Notes: generated from the sequence alone by a model not told the origin. Shown: positions 1-8,389, counted from the first letter of the stretch. The stretch: DNA of 53,580 nt from Sphingobacteriales bacterium (GCA_016200915.1 JACQDV010000026.1:1-53580); one strand, 5' to 3'. Numbers and translations are program-made.

Positions 1-51
1 CTTTGTATCAAACTGTTTGGCAAACTCCAAAATGTTAGTACCCTTGAACAT
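1..51 (-). CDS. Transposase N-terminus, partial (runs off left edge)
   Basis: On the minus strand an ATG at 51-49 opens a reading frame starting MFKGTNILEFAKQF, which runs out of the window. This opening resembles the start of IS1595/ISXO2-type transposases, which go on to a zinc ribbon and a DDE nuclease core. Neither domain is visible here, so the family call is tentative. The identical frame occurs at the right end at 53526. Two copies of the same 5' end preceded by the same leader are good evidence that this is a mobile element gene. Confidence 0.55.
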   Translation of the reverse strand, partial: MFKGTNILEFAKQFDTK

Positions 52-136
52 AACTTAACTGGTTTAAAAAGCTAAGCTATTGATTTTGCTAATATTATTA
101 GCTTTCTTTTTGGAGTATTTAAATGCCTACTTCGAT
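1..136 (-). mobile_element. Left partial insertion sequence, 5' end (IS1595-like)
   Basis: These bases are the exact reverse complement of 53441-53576, so two copies of the same element end lie at opposite ends of the window and face outward. The segment carries the non-coding leader and the first codons of a transposase-like ORF running off the left edge. The inner boundary is set by where the copies diverge, at 136/137, uncertain by a couple of bases. The rest of the element, its other terminal repeat and any target duplication are outside the window. The family is inferred from the short N-terminus only. Confidence 0.75.
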
Positions 137-501
137 AAAATAATAAAGGGGATACTCTGGTTGCTGGTGTAACTGTTATAAGCCCATTGATAAATGCTGT
201 CGGTTGGGTTTAGTACGGCTGTGGCATTTACTTTACTTTCCTGTAAAATATTATGCAGCATTAATAAATCAGCATAGTTCTTTGTGGTGTCATCATCATT
301 ATTTAATCCATCGTGTTTAGTAATTTCAAATGGCCCCATGGAATACTCCGTTAAAAACCCGGTGGGGATTTGATTTTTATCCATACGAAACATACTGTCC
401 CTCCACCGTTCCCGGCTGATGTTTACTGAATCGGTAAAACTTAACTGCGCCTGCAGGCCAAAGGATAGCAGGAAAAGCGCTGATGCGAAAAAGGCTTTCA
501 T
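127..501 (-). pseudogene. N-terminal fragment of a secreted protein cut by the insertion sequence
   Basis: The ORF begins with a Sec signal peptide (MKAFFASALFLLSFGLQA, residues 1-18) and reads for about 121 host residues before entering the insertion sequence at base 136. The IS end supplies the last residues (SK) and the TAG stop. The mature part has a WRDSMFRMDK stretch at about residues 33-42 and no recognised domain. It looks like the start of a larger exported protein whose 3' part is either lost or beyond the IS. The lipoprotein gene at 532-1077 lies upstream on the same strand and may share a transcript. The function is unknown. Confidence 0.7.
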
Positions 502-531
502 GATTTTTTTGATTTATTGGTTTAGGAATAA

Positions 532-1077
532 TTAATTGCAAACACAGGTATAAAACTTGCAATCGAAGCGGCCATCAGTTATTATCACACTATCCGTCCC
601 ATTGTATAATGTGCAGTCGAGTGTTCCTGAAATAATCTGATTGGTAAAATCCACTCTAGTAATAATAAAAGAACCCTTTGGATTGTATGATTTATTGTAT
701 GTAGTTATACCGGTTGCATAATCATTAAAGCTTATATTCACTGAATCAAACTTGTTTCCAATTGTCGAAATGGTTGTATTAGGGATAGAAGTTATTATTA
801 AACTAGACAGGTTGCCATTAATTTTTCGGGCGGGATGAAAGTTTAAATAATAAGCTGGAACACTATTTAAATGATAATTTAGTTGTATGGCTCCACAAGG
901 GTTTTGTCCAAATCCACAAGGGAAATAGGGAACCCAAACTTTTCCGTTTAGTTTAAAACCCATTGTGTTTTTACCTTCCTGGGTGGCTGCTGGTAAAGTT
1001 TCAGGAGGAGTATTTTTTTTGCATTTGCTAAAGCAAAAAATGGTTATTACAAAGAGACCCAATAGTATGTTTTTCAT
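532..1077 (-). CDS. Hypothetical lipoprotein
   Basis: The 181-residue product starts with a lipoprotein signal: a hydrophobic stretch at residues 4-16 followed by FSKC, so acylation is expected at Cys19. A short linker then leads into MGFKLNGKVWVP (about residues 39-50) and a beta-rich body ending in DGRFDCKFYTCVCN. An LNGK.W.P opening and a DGRFD.KF ending recur in small Bacteroidota lipoproteins (DUF6252-like). I recall this pattern but did not search for it. Several cysteines (PCGFGQNPCG, YTCVCN) could form disulfides in the periplasm. It probably acts at the cell envelope; no enzymatic motif is visible. The ATG start is directly preceded by an AT-rich leader. Confidence 0.7.
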   Translation of the reverse strand: MKNILLGLFVITIFCFSKCKKNTPPETLPAATQEGKNTMGFKLNGKVWVPYFPCGFGQNPCGAIQLNYHLNSVPAYYLNFHPARKINGNLSSLIITSIPNTTISTIGNKFDSVNISFNDYATGITTYNKSYNPKGSFIITRVDFTNQIISGTLDCTLYNGTDSVIITDGRFDCKFYTCVCN

Positions 1078-1222
1078 TTACGTTCGGTTTAATTAAGTAA
1101 TCAATTCATTGTAATTTACTCATATCCGGTAAACAAACAATACCCTAAAGTGGTAATTTTTTGACCTCACTAAACAACAGGGAATACAAGTGTTGGAGTT
1201 AAAAAAAGGAAGTATCTATTCA

Positions 1223-4186
1223 CTATATCAAAGCTTCATATAAAATCTCAACCGGGTGTTTGGCTTTTTTCCCTGTACCATCTTTAACCTGGTGACGGCA
1301 ACTGGTGCCCGGTGCTGCAATGATTGTTTCTTCGGATGCATTGCGAACAGCAGGGAACAATACTAACTCTCCTATCTTCATAGAAATATCATAATGCTCT
1401 TTCTCATATCCAAACGATCCGGCCATACCGCAGCAGCCGGAAGGAATGGTTTCTACTTTATAATTTACCGGAAAAGAAAGTACTTTAACAGACGCCGCTG
1501 CTGATGCCAATGCTTTTTGCTGACAATGACCATGCAGTTTAATTTGTTTAGATGCAGAAGTGAATTGCTGCTGCTTGATATTTCCTTTATCAATTTCCCT
1601 GGCGATAAACTCATCAATCATCAATACATTTTTAGATAAGGCTTTTGCTTTTTCTAATAAAGCGTCGTCAGCCAGATCAATATACTCATCCCTGAAAGTG
1701 AGAATGGCGGATGGCTCAATACCAATCAATGGAGTTTCTGCTGAAATAATGGAATGAAGCAGTTCGATATTTTTATTGGCAATCTTCTTTGCTTCACGAA
1801 TCAATCCTTTACTCAACCACGAACGGCCGCTTTCGATATGTTCAGGAATGATCACTTCATAGCCTAACTTCTCTAATAGCTGAATGGCTTTAATTCCAAT
1901 CTCAGTATCGTTATAGTTCGTAAACTCATCGCAGAATAAATATAGTTGACCGTTGACAGTTGACAGTTGACAGTTGGGAGTTGGTGTCTTAGTATCATCT
2001 GTCATCTGTCCTCTGTCATCTGTCATCTTTTTTCTTCTCTCATACCATGCTCTCAAAGTAGTTTTATACATTGTTGGCATAGAACGTTTGGATGCAAACC
2101 CAGAAATACTTTTAATAAGTCCGCCAATTACAGAATTAGTTACAGCAAAGTTGTAGAGTGAAGGAACAATAGCACCCAATTTAGCCGACTTACTGAAATT
2201 AGCAATAAGCTTTGAACGGAAAGGAATTCCATTAGCATCATAATAATGTTGCATGAACTCGGCTTTCAGTTTTGCCATATCTACATTGGATGGACATTCT
2301 GATTTACATCCTTTACAACTCAGGCACAAATCCATCACTTCATAAATCTCTTTATGATCAAAACGATTTATTTTATCTGAATTAGTTAAGAACTCACGGA
2401 GAATATTGGCCCTTGCTCTTGTGGTATCTTTTTCATTTTTTGTTGCCATGTATGATGGACACATGGTACCGCCACTCAAATGTGTTTTACGGCAATCACC
2501 GCTTCCATTACATTGTTCGGCATGTTGCAGTATATCCTGTTTATGAAAACGGAAGATCGTTTTAAACTCAGGTGTATGCTGACCGGGAACATAGCGCAGC
2601 ATCGTATTCATGGAAGGAGTATCAACAATTTTATTAGGATTGAAAATATTTTCAGGATCCCATGCCTTCTTCACTTCTTTCAATAATTTGTAGTTCTTCT
2701 CTCCTACCATCTGCTTTATAAATTCACCTCTTAATCTTCCATCACCATGCTCTCCGCTTAATGAACCATTATATTTTTTTACTAATGTTGCTATCTCTTC
2801 AGCAATTTTTCTGAATAATTGATTGCCCTCTTCTGTTTTTAAATTGATGATTGGACGCAAATGAATTTCTCCTGAACCTGCATGTGCATAATGCACTGAA
2901 TAAAGATTGTATTTCTTCAATATCACATTAAAGTCTCGGATATAAGCAGGCAGATCATTTACATCAACCGCAGTATCTTCAATCACCGGTACAGCCTTTT
3001 CATCGCCGGGCAAATTACCCAGCAATCCCAATCCTGCTTTACGTAATGCCCAAATCTTTTTAGTGTCATCGCCAAACAACACCGGAAAATGATAACCCAA
3101 ACCAGCAGCCCTCATTTCTGTTTCTACCTGTTTGGTTATTTCCAGCACTTCTTCTCTTGTATTCTTTGAATATTCAACCACTAATATCGCTCCGGGATCA
3201 CCCTGTACAAAAAAACGGTTCTTACGTTGTTCAATATTATCCTTAGTGCATTCCAGAATATAATGATCGATCAGTTCACTGGCAGTAGGATGATATTTTA
3301 AGGCAATAAGATTTGCTCTTAACGATTCATCAATCGTATTAAAATGCACACAAAGCAATCCTGCTTCTTTAGGTGGAAGCGGAACTACCTTCAACTTTAT
3401 CTCGGTAATAAAAGCTAATGTTCCTTCTGAACCGGCAATCAGTTTACAAAAATTAAAATCTTCTTTTCCGGCAGTGAACGGAGCAGATTCTAACAACACA
3501 TCCAAAGCATAACCGGTATTTCTTCTTTCAATAGAAGGCTTTGGAAATTCTTTTTTGATCTCAAGCTGGTTATCATAACTGCTGAGTATGCTGCGAACCG
3601 ATTTATATATATTTGCCTCTAAACTATCCCCTTCACACTTTTGATGAAACACATCTATATTAATTGCTTTAAATGTAGTTTCTGATCCATCACTCAGCAA
3701 AGCATTTACTTCCAGCAAATGTTCTCTCGTACTTCGATAGACAACAGAATTTGATCCGCAACTGTTATTGCCCACCATTCCGCCAATCATAGCCCGGTTA
3801 GCAGTAGAAGTTTCAGGGCCAAAGAATAAACCATGTGGTTTTAAAAACATATTCAACTCATCTCTTATCACACCCGGCTGTACTTTCACCCATTTCTCTT
3901 CTTTATTTAATTCAAGAATTTTGGTGAAGTATTTAGATACATCCACAATTATTCCATTGCCAACCACCTGTCCGGCTAATGAAGTACCGGCTGTTCTTGG
4001 TATCAATGATGTTTTATGCTGGCGGGCAAAGGCAATCAGTTTCTTAAGATCATTTATTGATTTTGGAATGACAACTGCAAGTGGCATTTCCCTGTAAGCG
4101 GATGCATCAGTTGCATATAAGGTCCGCATCGTTGTATCAGGATATAGTTCCCCTTCCAGTTGCAGTTGCTTTAATTGCTCGGTCAT
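1223..4186 (-). CDS. FAD-linked oxidase / Fe-S (GlcD-GlpC-like) fusion oxidoreductase
   Basis: This 987-residue protein fuses an FAD-binding dehydrogenase of the D-lactate/glycolate oxidase type to an iron-sulfur and cysteine-rich (CCG) half. Residues 1-270 are the FAD_binding_4 domain (PRTAGTSLAGQVVG, NNSCGSNS). Residues 270-530 are the FAD-oxidase C-terminal domain (HAHAGSGEIHLR, SGEHGDGR, FNPNKIVD). From about 560 come ferredoxin-like cysteines (CNGSGDCRK, CLSCKGCKSECP), then CCG motifs (HGHCQQKA, SGCCGMAGSFGY). It probably oxidises a 2-hydroxyacid and passes electrons to the respiratory chain; the substrate cannot be read from sequence. Residues about 720-745 are low-complexity and encoded by a degenerate word repeat, sitting between the Fe-S and CCG parts. 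A TAAATTTG box at 4212-4219 lies upstream. Confidence 0.9.
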   Translation of the reverse strand: MTEQLKQLQLEGELYPDTTMRTLYATDASAYREMPLAVVIPKSINDLKKLIAFARQHKTSLIPRTAGTSLAGQVVGNGIIVDVSKYFTKILELNKEEKWVKVQPGVIRDELNMFLKPHGLFFGPETSTANRAMIGGMVGNNSCGSNSVVYRSTREHLLEVNALLSDGSETTFKAINIDVFHQKCEGDSLEANIYKSVRSILSSYDNQLEIKKEFPKPSIERRNTGYALDVLLESAPFTAGKEDFNFCKLIAGSEGTLAFITEIKLKVVPLPPKEAGLLCVHFNTIDESLRANLIALKYHPTASELIDHYILECTKDNIEQRKNRFFVQGDPGAILVVEYSKNTREEVLEITKQVETEMRAAGLGYHFPVLFGDDTKKIWALRKAGLGLLGNLPGDEKAVPVIEDTAVDVNDLPAYIRDFNVILKKYNLYSVHYAHAGSGEIHLRPIINLKTEEGNQLFRKIAEEIATLVKKYNGSLSGEHGDGRLRGEFIKQMVGEKNYKLLKEVKKAWDPENIFNPNKIVDTPSMNTMLRYVPGQHTPEFKTIFRFHKQDILQHAEQCNGSGDCRKTHLSGGTMCPSYMATKNEKDTTRARANILREFLTNSDKINRFDHKEIYEVMDLCLSCKGCKSECPSNVDMAKLKAEFMQHYYDANGIPFRSKLIANFSKSAKLGAIVPSLYNFAVTNSVIGGLIKSISGFASKRSMPTMYKTTLRAWYERRKKMTDDRGQMTDDTKTPTPNCQLSTVNGQLYLFCDEFTNYNDTEIGIKAIQLLEKLGYEVIIPEHIESGRSWLSKGLIREAKKIANKNIELLHSIISAETPLIGIEPSAILTFRDEYIDLADDALLEKAKALSKNVLMIDEFIAREIDKGNIKQQQFTSASKQIKLHGHCQQKALASAAASVKVLSFPVNYKVETIPSGCCGMAGSFGYEKEHYDISMKIGELVLFPAVRNASEETIIAAPGTSCRHQVKDGTGKKAKHPVEILYEALI
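1944..2028. repeat. Degenerate word repeats inside the FAD/Fe-S oxidoreductase gene
   Basis: Two adjacent imperfect tandem arrays lie in frame in the coding sequence. One is built on GTTGACAGTTGACA words (1944-1983) and one on ATCTGTC words (1996-2028). They encode the hydrophilic stretches around MTDDRGQMTDD and NCQLSTVNGQL. The same words occur inside tsaD at 6652-6682. Neighbouring residues are normal for the family, so the repeat looks like an inserted or expanded linker. Confidence 0.8.
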
Positions 4187-4506
4187 TTCTATGAACTTAC
4201 TTTTAGGATTGCAAATTTATCTTCTTTTAATGGCATAGCCTCAATTATCAGGATCAATAAAACTATCAGGCGATAGCATCGGTTTTGAAATATTTATAGC
4301 CTTATCAAAAAAAAAAAACAGGGCTGCAAACGTTTGTGTAGGTATCTATTTTTCCTGAGTATATATATCTTTTTTAAATTAGTGATCAAGTAGTTTATTA
4401 ACAATACCCTAACTGTTCTTAACTCTTTTTTTTCATTTTACTGCAGAAATTTGTGCTATCAAATTAAATAGTCAATTTTCTCATAAGCAGTTAGTTTTGG
4501 TAAGCG
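4187..4506. other. Intergenic region with no protein gene; possible small RNA
   Basis: About 320 bases between a minus-strand gene start and a plus-strand terminator hold no convincing ORF. The sequence has A- and T-runs (around 4308, 4372 and 4427) and the 5' leader of the oxidoreductase at its left edge. Nothing on the plus strand upstream needs the terminator at 4507. This leaves room for an unannotated plus-strand transcript, but I cannot show a promoter or fold for one. Confidence 0.3.
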
Positions 4507-4536
4507 GCCCCGATTTCTATCGGGGCTTTTCTTTTT
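4507..4536 (+). terminator. Rho-independent terminator
   Basis: A perfect 8-bp stem (GCCCCGAT / ATCGGGGC) with a 4-base loop is followed by TTTTCTTTTT. The polarity is plus strand, yet the nearest upstream plus-strand gene is absent from the window, so it terminates either an unannotated RNA or spurious transcription. It abuts the TACATTTG box of the next gene. Confidence 0.75.
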
Positions 4537-4543
4537 ACATTTG
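4536..4543 (+). promoter_or_regulatory. Putative Bacteroidota -7 box (TACATTTG)
   Basis: TACATTTG matches the Bacteroidota -7 consensus TAnnTTTG and ends 4 bases before the ATG of the acetyltransferase at 4548. No clear TTTG is found about 19-21 bases upstream, so this is a weak call. If used, the mRNA would be nearly leaderless. Confidence 0.35.
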
Positions 4544-4547
4544 CTGA

Positions 4548-5033
4548 ATGGAGAATATTATCATCCGGCAACTGGAACAAACCGACAATAAAGCAATTGC
4601 ACAGATCATTCGTAATTCACTGGCAGAATTTGGTGCAAACAAACAAGGTACTGTTTATTACGATCCTACTACCGATGATCTGTATTCATTATTTACAATT
4701 TCCAATGCTGTTTATTATGTGGCAGAATTAAATGGTGAGCTGGTGGGTGGCGCCGGTATTTTTCCAACAGATGCTTTACCGGATGGCTACTGTGAATTAG
4801 TAAAAATGTATTTGAAAAAAGAAGCAAGAGGAAGCGGCTTAGGCAGGCACCTGATTGATAAATCACTTCAATGGGCCAAAGAAAATGGTTATACACATTG
4901 TTACTTGGAAACAATGCCTGAATTAAGGAAAGCAGTTAGTGTGTATGAGAAATTTGGTTTTAGCTATTTAAACGGGCCACTTGGCAACAGCGGACATTTT
5001 GGTTGCGATGTGTGGATGATAAAAGAATTATAA
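4548..5033 (+). CDS. GNAT family N-acetyltransferase
   Basis: The 161-residue protein is a single GNAT domain, which transfers an acetyl group from acetyl-CoA to an amine. The acetyl-CoA pyrophosphate loop is RGSGLG (residues 94-99), preceded by the beta-4 strand CELVKMYL and followed by helix 3. The later YEKFGF (133-138) is the usual motif B. The substrate is not evident; small-molecule and protein targets are both possible. The gene stands alone between a terminator and the convergent trmN6, with which it shares 6 bases at the stop codons. Confidence 0.85.
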   Translation: MENIIIRQLEQTDNKAIAQIIRNSLAEFGANKQGTVYYDPTTDDLYSLFTISNAVYYVAELNGELVGGAGIFPTDALPDGYCELVKMYLKKEARGSGLGRHLIDKSLQWAKENGYTHCYLETMPELRKAVSVYEKFGFSYLNGPLGNSGHFGCDVWMIKEL

Positions 5034-5750
5034 GAAGAGATAATAATCCTTTAACAGAGAAATAAATTTTGGCGAATAAGCATCATCTGCTTCCCTGATA
5101 ATAATTAATGATTCTTTCTTATCACATTGTTTCCGGCTGAATAACAGAATAGACCGAAAGTATTTGTGTTTAAAAGATTGTTTAACCCTTACAAGTTCAG
5201 CTAAATAATAATTCTTTTTCTCCACAACAGATATAAACTCCTCCGTTCTGTGATAAGGCAGCAGCACCGCAAAACTTCCTTCTGCTGTTAAGTTTTGATC
5301 TGTCGTATTAATTAGTTCTTCCAATGTTAACCCGGCATCATGCTTCGCTACATTTATATGCTGATGAACAGACTTCAGATTACCTTCGTAAAAAGGAGGA
5401 TTGGAAATTATAAAATCATATTTCTTATCAAAAGAAAAATTCTTCACATCACCATTAAACAAGTTCAGTCTTTCTTTCCATGGCGATGCCGCAATATTTT
5501 CCTGCGCCTGCTCAAAAGAAGGTTTATCAATTTCTATTCCGTCAATTAATGCAGATGATATTTGTGCCAGCATCAGCATTAGTAAACCCGTACCAGTTCC
5601 AATATCTAATATGGTTTGTGGTTTGTTGTTTATGGTTTGCAGTTGACTGGCAATCCATGCTCCGAATAAACAACTATCCGTGCTTACTTTTAAAGCAGCT
5701 TTCTCCTGTTGAACAGTAAATTGTTTGAACTTAAAATAATTTTTCGCCAT
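5028..5750 (-). CDS. trmN6: tRNA1(Val) (adenine(37)-N6)-methyltransferase
   Basis: A class I SAM-dependent methyltransferase of the YfiC/TrmN6 type, expected to methylate N6 of adenine 37 in tRNA-Val. The SAM motif ILDIGTGTGLL lies at residues 47-57 and the N6-adenine catalytic motif NPPF at 117-120, followed by YEG, as in this family. The start is the ATG at 5750; an upstream TTG would add three residues without support. Residues about 37-46 (LQTINNKPQT), just before motif I, are encoded by a degenerate TTTGTGG word repeat (5611-5645). The gene converges on the acetyltransferase with a 6-base overlap. Confidence 0.88.
   Translation of the reverse strand: MAKNYFKFKQFTVQQEKAALKVSTDSCLFGAWIASQLQTINNKPQTILDIGTGTGLLMLMLAQISSALIDGIEIDKPSFEQAQENIAASPWKERLNLFNGDVKNFSFDKKYDFIISNPPFYEGNLKSVHQHINVAKHDAGLTLEELINTTDQNLTAEGSFAVLLPYHRTEEFISVVEKKNYYLAELVRVKQSFKHKYFRSILLFSRKQCDKKESLIIIREADDAYSPKFISLLKDYYLFL
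5611..5645. repeat. TTTGTGG-type word repeat inside trmN6
   Basis: The run ATGGTTTGTGGTTTG continues into TTGTTTATGGTTTGCAGTTG, an imperfect tandem array of 7-8 base words. The same words make up the non-coding repeats at 13679-13722, 23128-23155 and 27500-27535. Here they are read in frame just before the SAM-binding motif. Confidence 0.8.
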
Positions 5751-5781
5751 AGATGACAAAGATTTAACCAGATTTATTTAA

Positions 5782-5822
5782 CCAACCCTAAAAACTCCAA
5801 ACCAGGAACTCAGAACTTAAAA
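5782..5822. repeat. Intergenic degenerate word repeat
   Basis: The gap between tsaD and trmN6 (5751-5823) contains short variants of the word AACTC/AAACTC (AAAAACTCC, GGAACTC, AGAACTT, AAAACTC). It resembles the other word-repeat patches of this window. No promoter or terminator is obvious. Confidence 0.5.
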
Positions 5823-5823
5823 C

Positions 5824-6867
5824 TCACCACTCTGCTCTTGCACCTGGCACCACACTCAAATCAGCAAAATCATTATTGAGATATTTGTAATAACCTGTTA
5901 TGGCTATCATGGCTGCATTATCAGTGCAATACTGAAACGCAGGAATAAAAGTTTCCCAGCCCTGCTTCTCCCCTATTTGCTGCAAAGATATTCTCAATTC
6001 GCTATTAGCACTAACACCACCTGCGAGGCAAATATTTTTTATACCGGTATCCTTTGCTGCCTTCTTTAGTTTACTAAGCAATATAGCAACTATACTATGC
6101 TGAAGACTGGCACAGATATCATACATATTTTCTTTAATGAAATTTTGCTGCTCTTCATCAGTTGCAGTAAATTCTTCTTTGTACACTAAACTCTTCCCTG
6201 CATTTTTTAAGAAGTATAAGAACGATGTTTTAAATCCGCTGAAACTAAAATCCAATCCTGTAATTTTTGGTTCGGCAAATTTGAAACGATTGGGATCACC
6301 CAATTGCGCATATTTATCTATCAATGGTCCGCCGGGATAAGGCAAGCCAAGTAACTTGGCTGTTTTATCAAATGCTTCACCGGCAGCATCATCCAATGTT
6401 TCTCCAATTACTTTCATTTTAACGGGTGATTCAACCAATACAATTTGTGTATGCCCACCACTAACCGTTAAACATAAGAACGGGAAGCCTGGTTTTTCTT
6501 CTGCAATCAAATTGGCTAATACATGCGCCTGCATATGATGCACAGCTATCAGTGGTTTGTTTAAAGCCAATGCAAGCGATTTGGCAAATTGTGCTCCTAC
6601 CAGTAATGAACCTATTAAGCCGGGTGATTGAGTAAAAGCAATAGCGCTGATAGATGACAGTTGACAGTTGGCAGATGACAGTGCTACATCCACTACCGGA
6701 ACTATATTTTGCATGTGTGCCCTTGAAGCCAACTCCGGCACCACACCTCCATATTTTTCATGAACGGATTGATTGGCGATGTAGTTGGATACAATTACCC
6801 CATCTGTGCATACCGATGCAGATGTATCATCGCAGGAAGATTCTATGGCTAAAATGGAAATGCTCAA
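5824..6867 (-). CDS. tsaD: tRNA N6-adenosine threonylcarbamoyltransferase
   Basis: This 347-residue Kae1/TsaD protein transfers the threonylcarbamoyl group to A37 of ANN-decoding tRNAs, acting in the cytoplasm with TsaB, TsaC and TsaE. It starts with the family signature LAIESSCDDT (residues 6-15). The metal-binding histidines are in HHMQAH (H111 and H115), SGGHTQ follows, and the C-terminal motif is CTDNAAMIA. The length is normal for bacteria. Residues about 62-75 (ALSSANCQLSSIS) are encoded by a CAGTTGACAGTTG word repeat and sit in an early surface segment. The gene is transcribed in the same direction as trmN6, 73 bases upstream of it. Confidence 0.95.
   Translation of the reverse strand: MSISILAIESSCDDTSASVCTDGVIVSNYIANQSVHEKYGGVVPELASRAHMQNIVPVVDVALSSANCQLSSISAIAFTQSPGLIGSLLVGAQFAKSLALALNKPLIAVHHMQAHVLANLIAEEKPGFPFLCLTVSGGHTQIVLVESPVKMKVIGETLDDAAGEAFDKTAKLLGLPYPGGPLIDKYAQLGDPNRFKFAEPKITGLDFSFSGFKTSFLYFLKNAGKSLVYKEEFTATDEEQQNFIKENMYDICASLQHSIVAILLSKLKKAAKDTGIKNICLAGGVSANSELRISLQQIGEKQGWETFIPAFQYCTDNAAMIAITGYYKYLNNDFADLSVVPGARAEW
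6652..6682. repeat. CAGTTGA-type word repeat inside tsaD
   Basis: The imperfect tandem array reads GATGACAGTTGACAGTTGGC then AGATGACAGTG. It shares its words with the array in the FAD/Fe-S oxidoreductase gene at 1944-1983. It is in frame and encodes part of ANCQLSS in TsaD. Confidence 0.8.
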
Positions 6868-6940
6868 TTTTCAATTTTCAATAAATAATCGGAATGCAAA
6901 TTAACTGAACATCGAACATTAAACATTGAGAATTGAATAT

Positions 6941-8197
6941 TTATTTTGATCTGATTGCTACTACAGGATCGAGTCTCGAAGCATTAATAGCCGGAATAAT
7001 TCCCGCTAATATTCCAAAGAAAATACACAAGCCAATGGCAAATAAAAACAATGGGATTGATATAAACACTTTAAACCCTAATGCTCCCGACAATAAAAGT
7101 GTGAGCAGGAATACCAGTACTAAACCTATCAACCCACCAACGATACAAAGAAAAGCTGATTCCAATAAAATTTCCAGCAAGATGGTTCTGCGTTTGGCAC
7201 CTATCGCTTTCTTTAAACCAATCATGGATGTTCTTTCTTTCACGGTTACAAACATAATATTAGCCACTCCAAATATGCCTACCACAAATGACAATACTGT
7301 AATTGCTATCCCACCATTGGAAAGTCCGTTAGAAATATTATTGATGAATTGGGAGGAAGAAGAAATATCATTCAATGCAAATGTATCATCATCTTTTGGG
7401 CCTAATCTCCTGGCTGCCCTCATCAACCCTTTCATTTCTATTTTCAGATCTTCAACCTGAATTCCTTCTTTTCCTTTTACTATAATGATCTTATCCTGGA
7501 AAATATTTTTGGGATCAATTAACCGGGCCGTTTGCAGGTAAGGGACCAATACAGATTCATCAAAATTCCAGCCACTACCTAAAAATCCTTTCCCTTGTTT
7601 GGCAATCACACCCACCACCGTCATCTTCATTCCTTTTACTCTTATTTCTTTCCCAATCGCATTTTCAGGTCTTGTAAAAAGATTTTCCGCTATAGTATTA
7701 CCTATTACGCAATTGGCTGTGCCGGCATCAAACTCGCTTTGCGTTAAATATCGTCCCTGTGCAATATTAAAGGTGTTGATCTCATTAAACTCTGCTGTAA
7801 TTCCGTTTATCTGCACATTATCGAGTGCATTATTTTCATATTCCACCGTTTGCTGAGAAGGAAAAGCATAGGCCACATATTCGGCGCTTTGAATCTTCTT
7901 CTTCATAAATTCCATCTCCTCAATCTTCGGCTGGGGTCTTTGCCAGAATTTCCACCAGGGATAATCACTTCCTCCACCCCACTCCCATTTTTGCACATAC
8001 ACGGTATTGCTTCCCAAAGATGATAAACTTTCATTGGCGCTGCTTTGCATACTTCTCACCGTAGCCAGCACACCTACAATACAAAAGATACCGATGATGA
8101 TACCCAGCAAGGATAAAAATGTGCGGAGTTTATTATTGCGCAATTCCTCCCACATGAGGCGGAAACTGGTGGCAATAATTTCAAGGCTTCTTCTCAT
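6941..8197 (-). CDS. MacB/FtsX-type ABC transporter permease
   Basis: The 418-residue protein has the architecture of MacB-type permeases: an N-terminal membrane helix (about residues 25-47), a large periplasmic MacB_PCD domain (about 48-260), and an FtsX core with three helices (about 290-415). The motif MIGLKKAIGAKRRTILLEIL at about 333-352 is the typical cytoplasmic coupling segment. Such permeases pair with an ATPase and a periplasmic adaptor to move peptides, antibiotics or lipoproteins, or to act mechanically. No ATPase or adaptor gene is adjacent here; the partner must be elsewhere. Neighbouring tsaD lies downstream on the same strand after a 73-base gap containing word repeats. Confidence 0.88.
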   Translation of the reverse strand: MRRSLEIIATSFRLMWEELRNNKLRTFLSLLGIIIGIFCIVGVLATVRSMQSSANESLSSLGSNTVYVQKWEWGGGSDYPWWKFWQRPQPKIEEMEFMKKKIQSAEYVAYAFPSQQTVEYENNALDNVQINGITAEFNEINTFNIAQGRYLTQSEFDAGTANCVIGNTIAENLFTRPENAIGKEIRVKGMKMTVVGVIAKQGKGFLGSGWNFDESVLVPYLQTARLIDPKNIFQDKIIIVKGKEGIQVEDLKIEMKGLMRAARRLGPKDDDTFALNDISSSSQFINNISNGLSNGGIAITVLSFVVGIFGVANIMFVTVKERTSMIGLKKAIGAKRRTILLEILLESAFLCIVGGLIGLVLVFLLTLLLSGALGFKVFISIPLFLFAIGLCIFFGILAGIIPAINASRLDPVVAIRSK

Positions 8198-8294
8198 AAT
8201 TCAAATTTAGTTATCGTTTCTCAGTTGCCCAAACAAAGAAGGATGAATGGCTTTTCTTAAATCGGCTGGCGAAACTTACCTTTGCGAACTTTAA

Positions 8295-8389
8295 ACCGGA
8301 AGACAGAAGTAAGAAGTCAGAGGTATGAAGCCGGAAAAAATTCTTCTGACTTCTGACATCCGACTTCCGACGTCATACATCAGACATCA
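8295..8389. repeat. GAAGTC-type word repeat with dyad symmetry upstream of prfC
   Basis: The left half is made of GAAGT/GGAAG words (GGAAGACAGAAGTAAGAAGT) and the right half of their complements (TTCTGACTTCTGAC, CCGACTTCCGACG). RNA from this region could fold into an imperfect hairpin ending 2 bases before the prfC start codon. It shares words with the array inside mutS. It may affect prfC translation, but that is inference. Confidence 0.7.

Noticed and set aside
1944-2028. CRISPR-like direct repeats
   Set aside because: Units are short, mutated and without unique spacers of even length, and they are in frame inside a conserved gene. No cas gene is present.
5340-5719. Plus-strand ORFs opposite trmN6
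   Set aside because: They are antisense shadows of a well-supported methyltransferase and encode no recognisable domain.
6941-8197. Complete ABC efflux operon
   Set aside because: Only the permease is present; no ATPase or adaptor gene flanks it.
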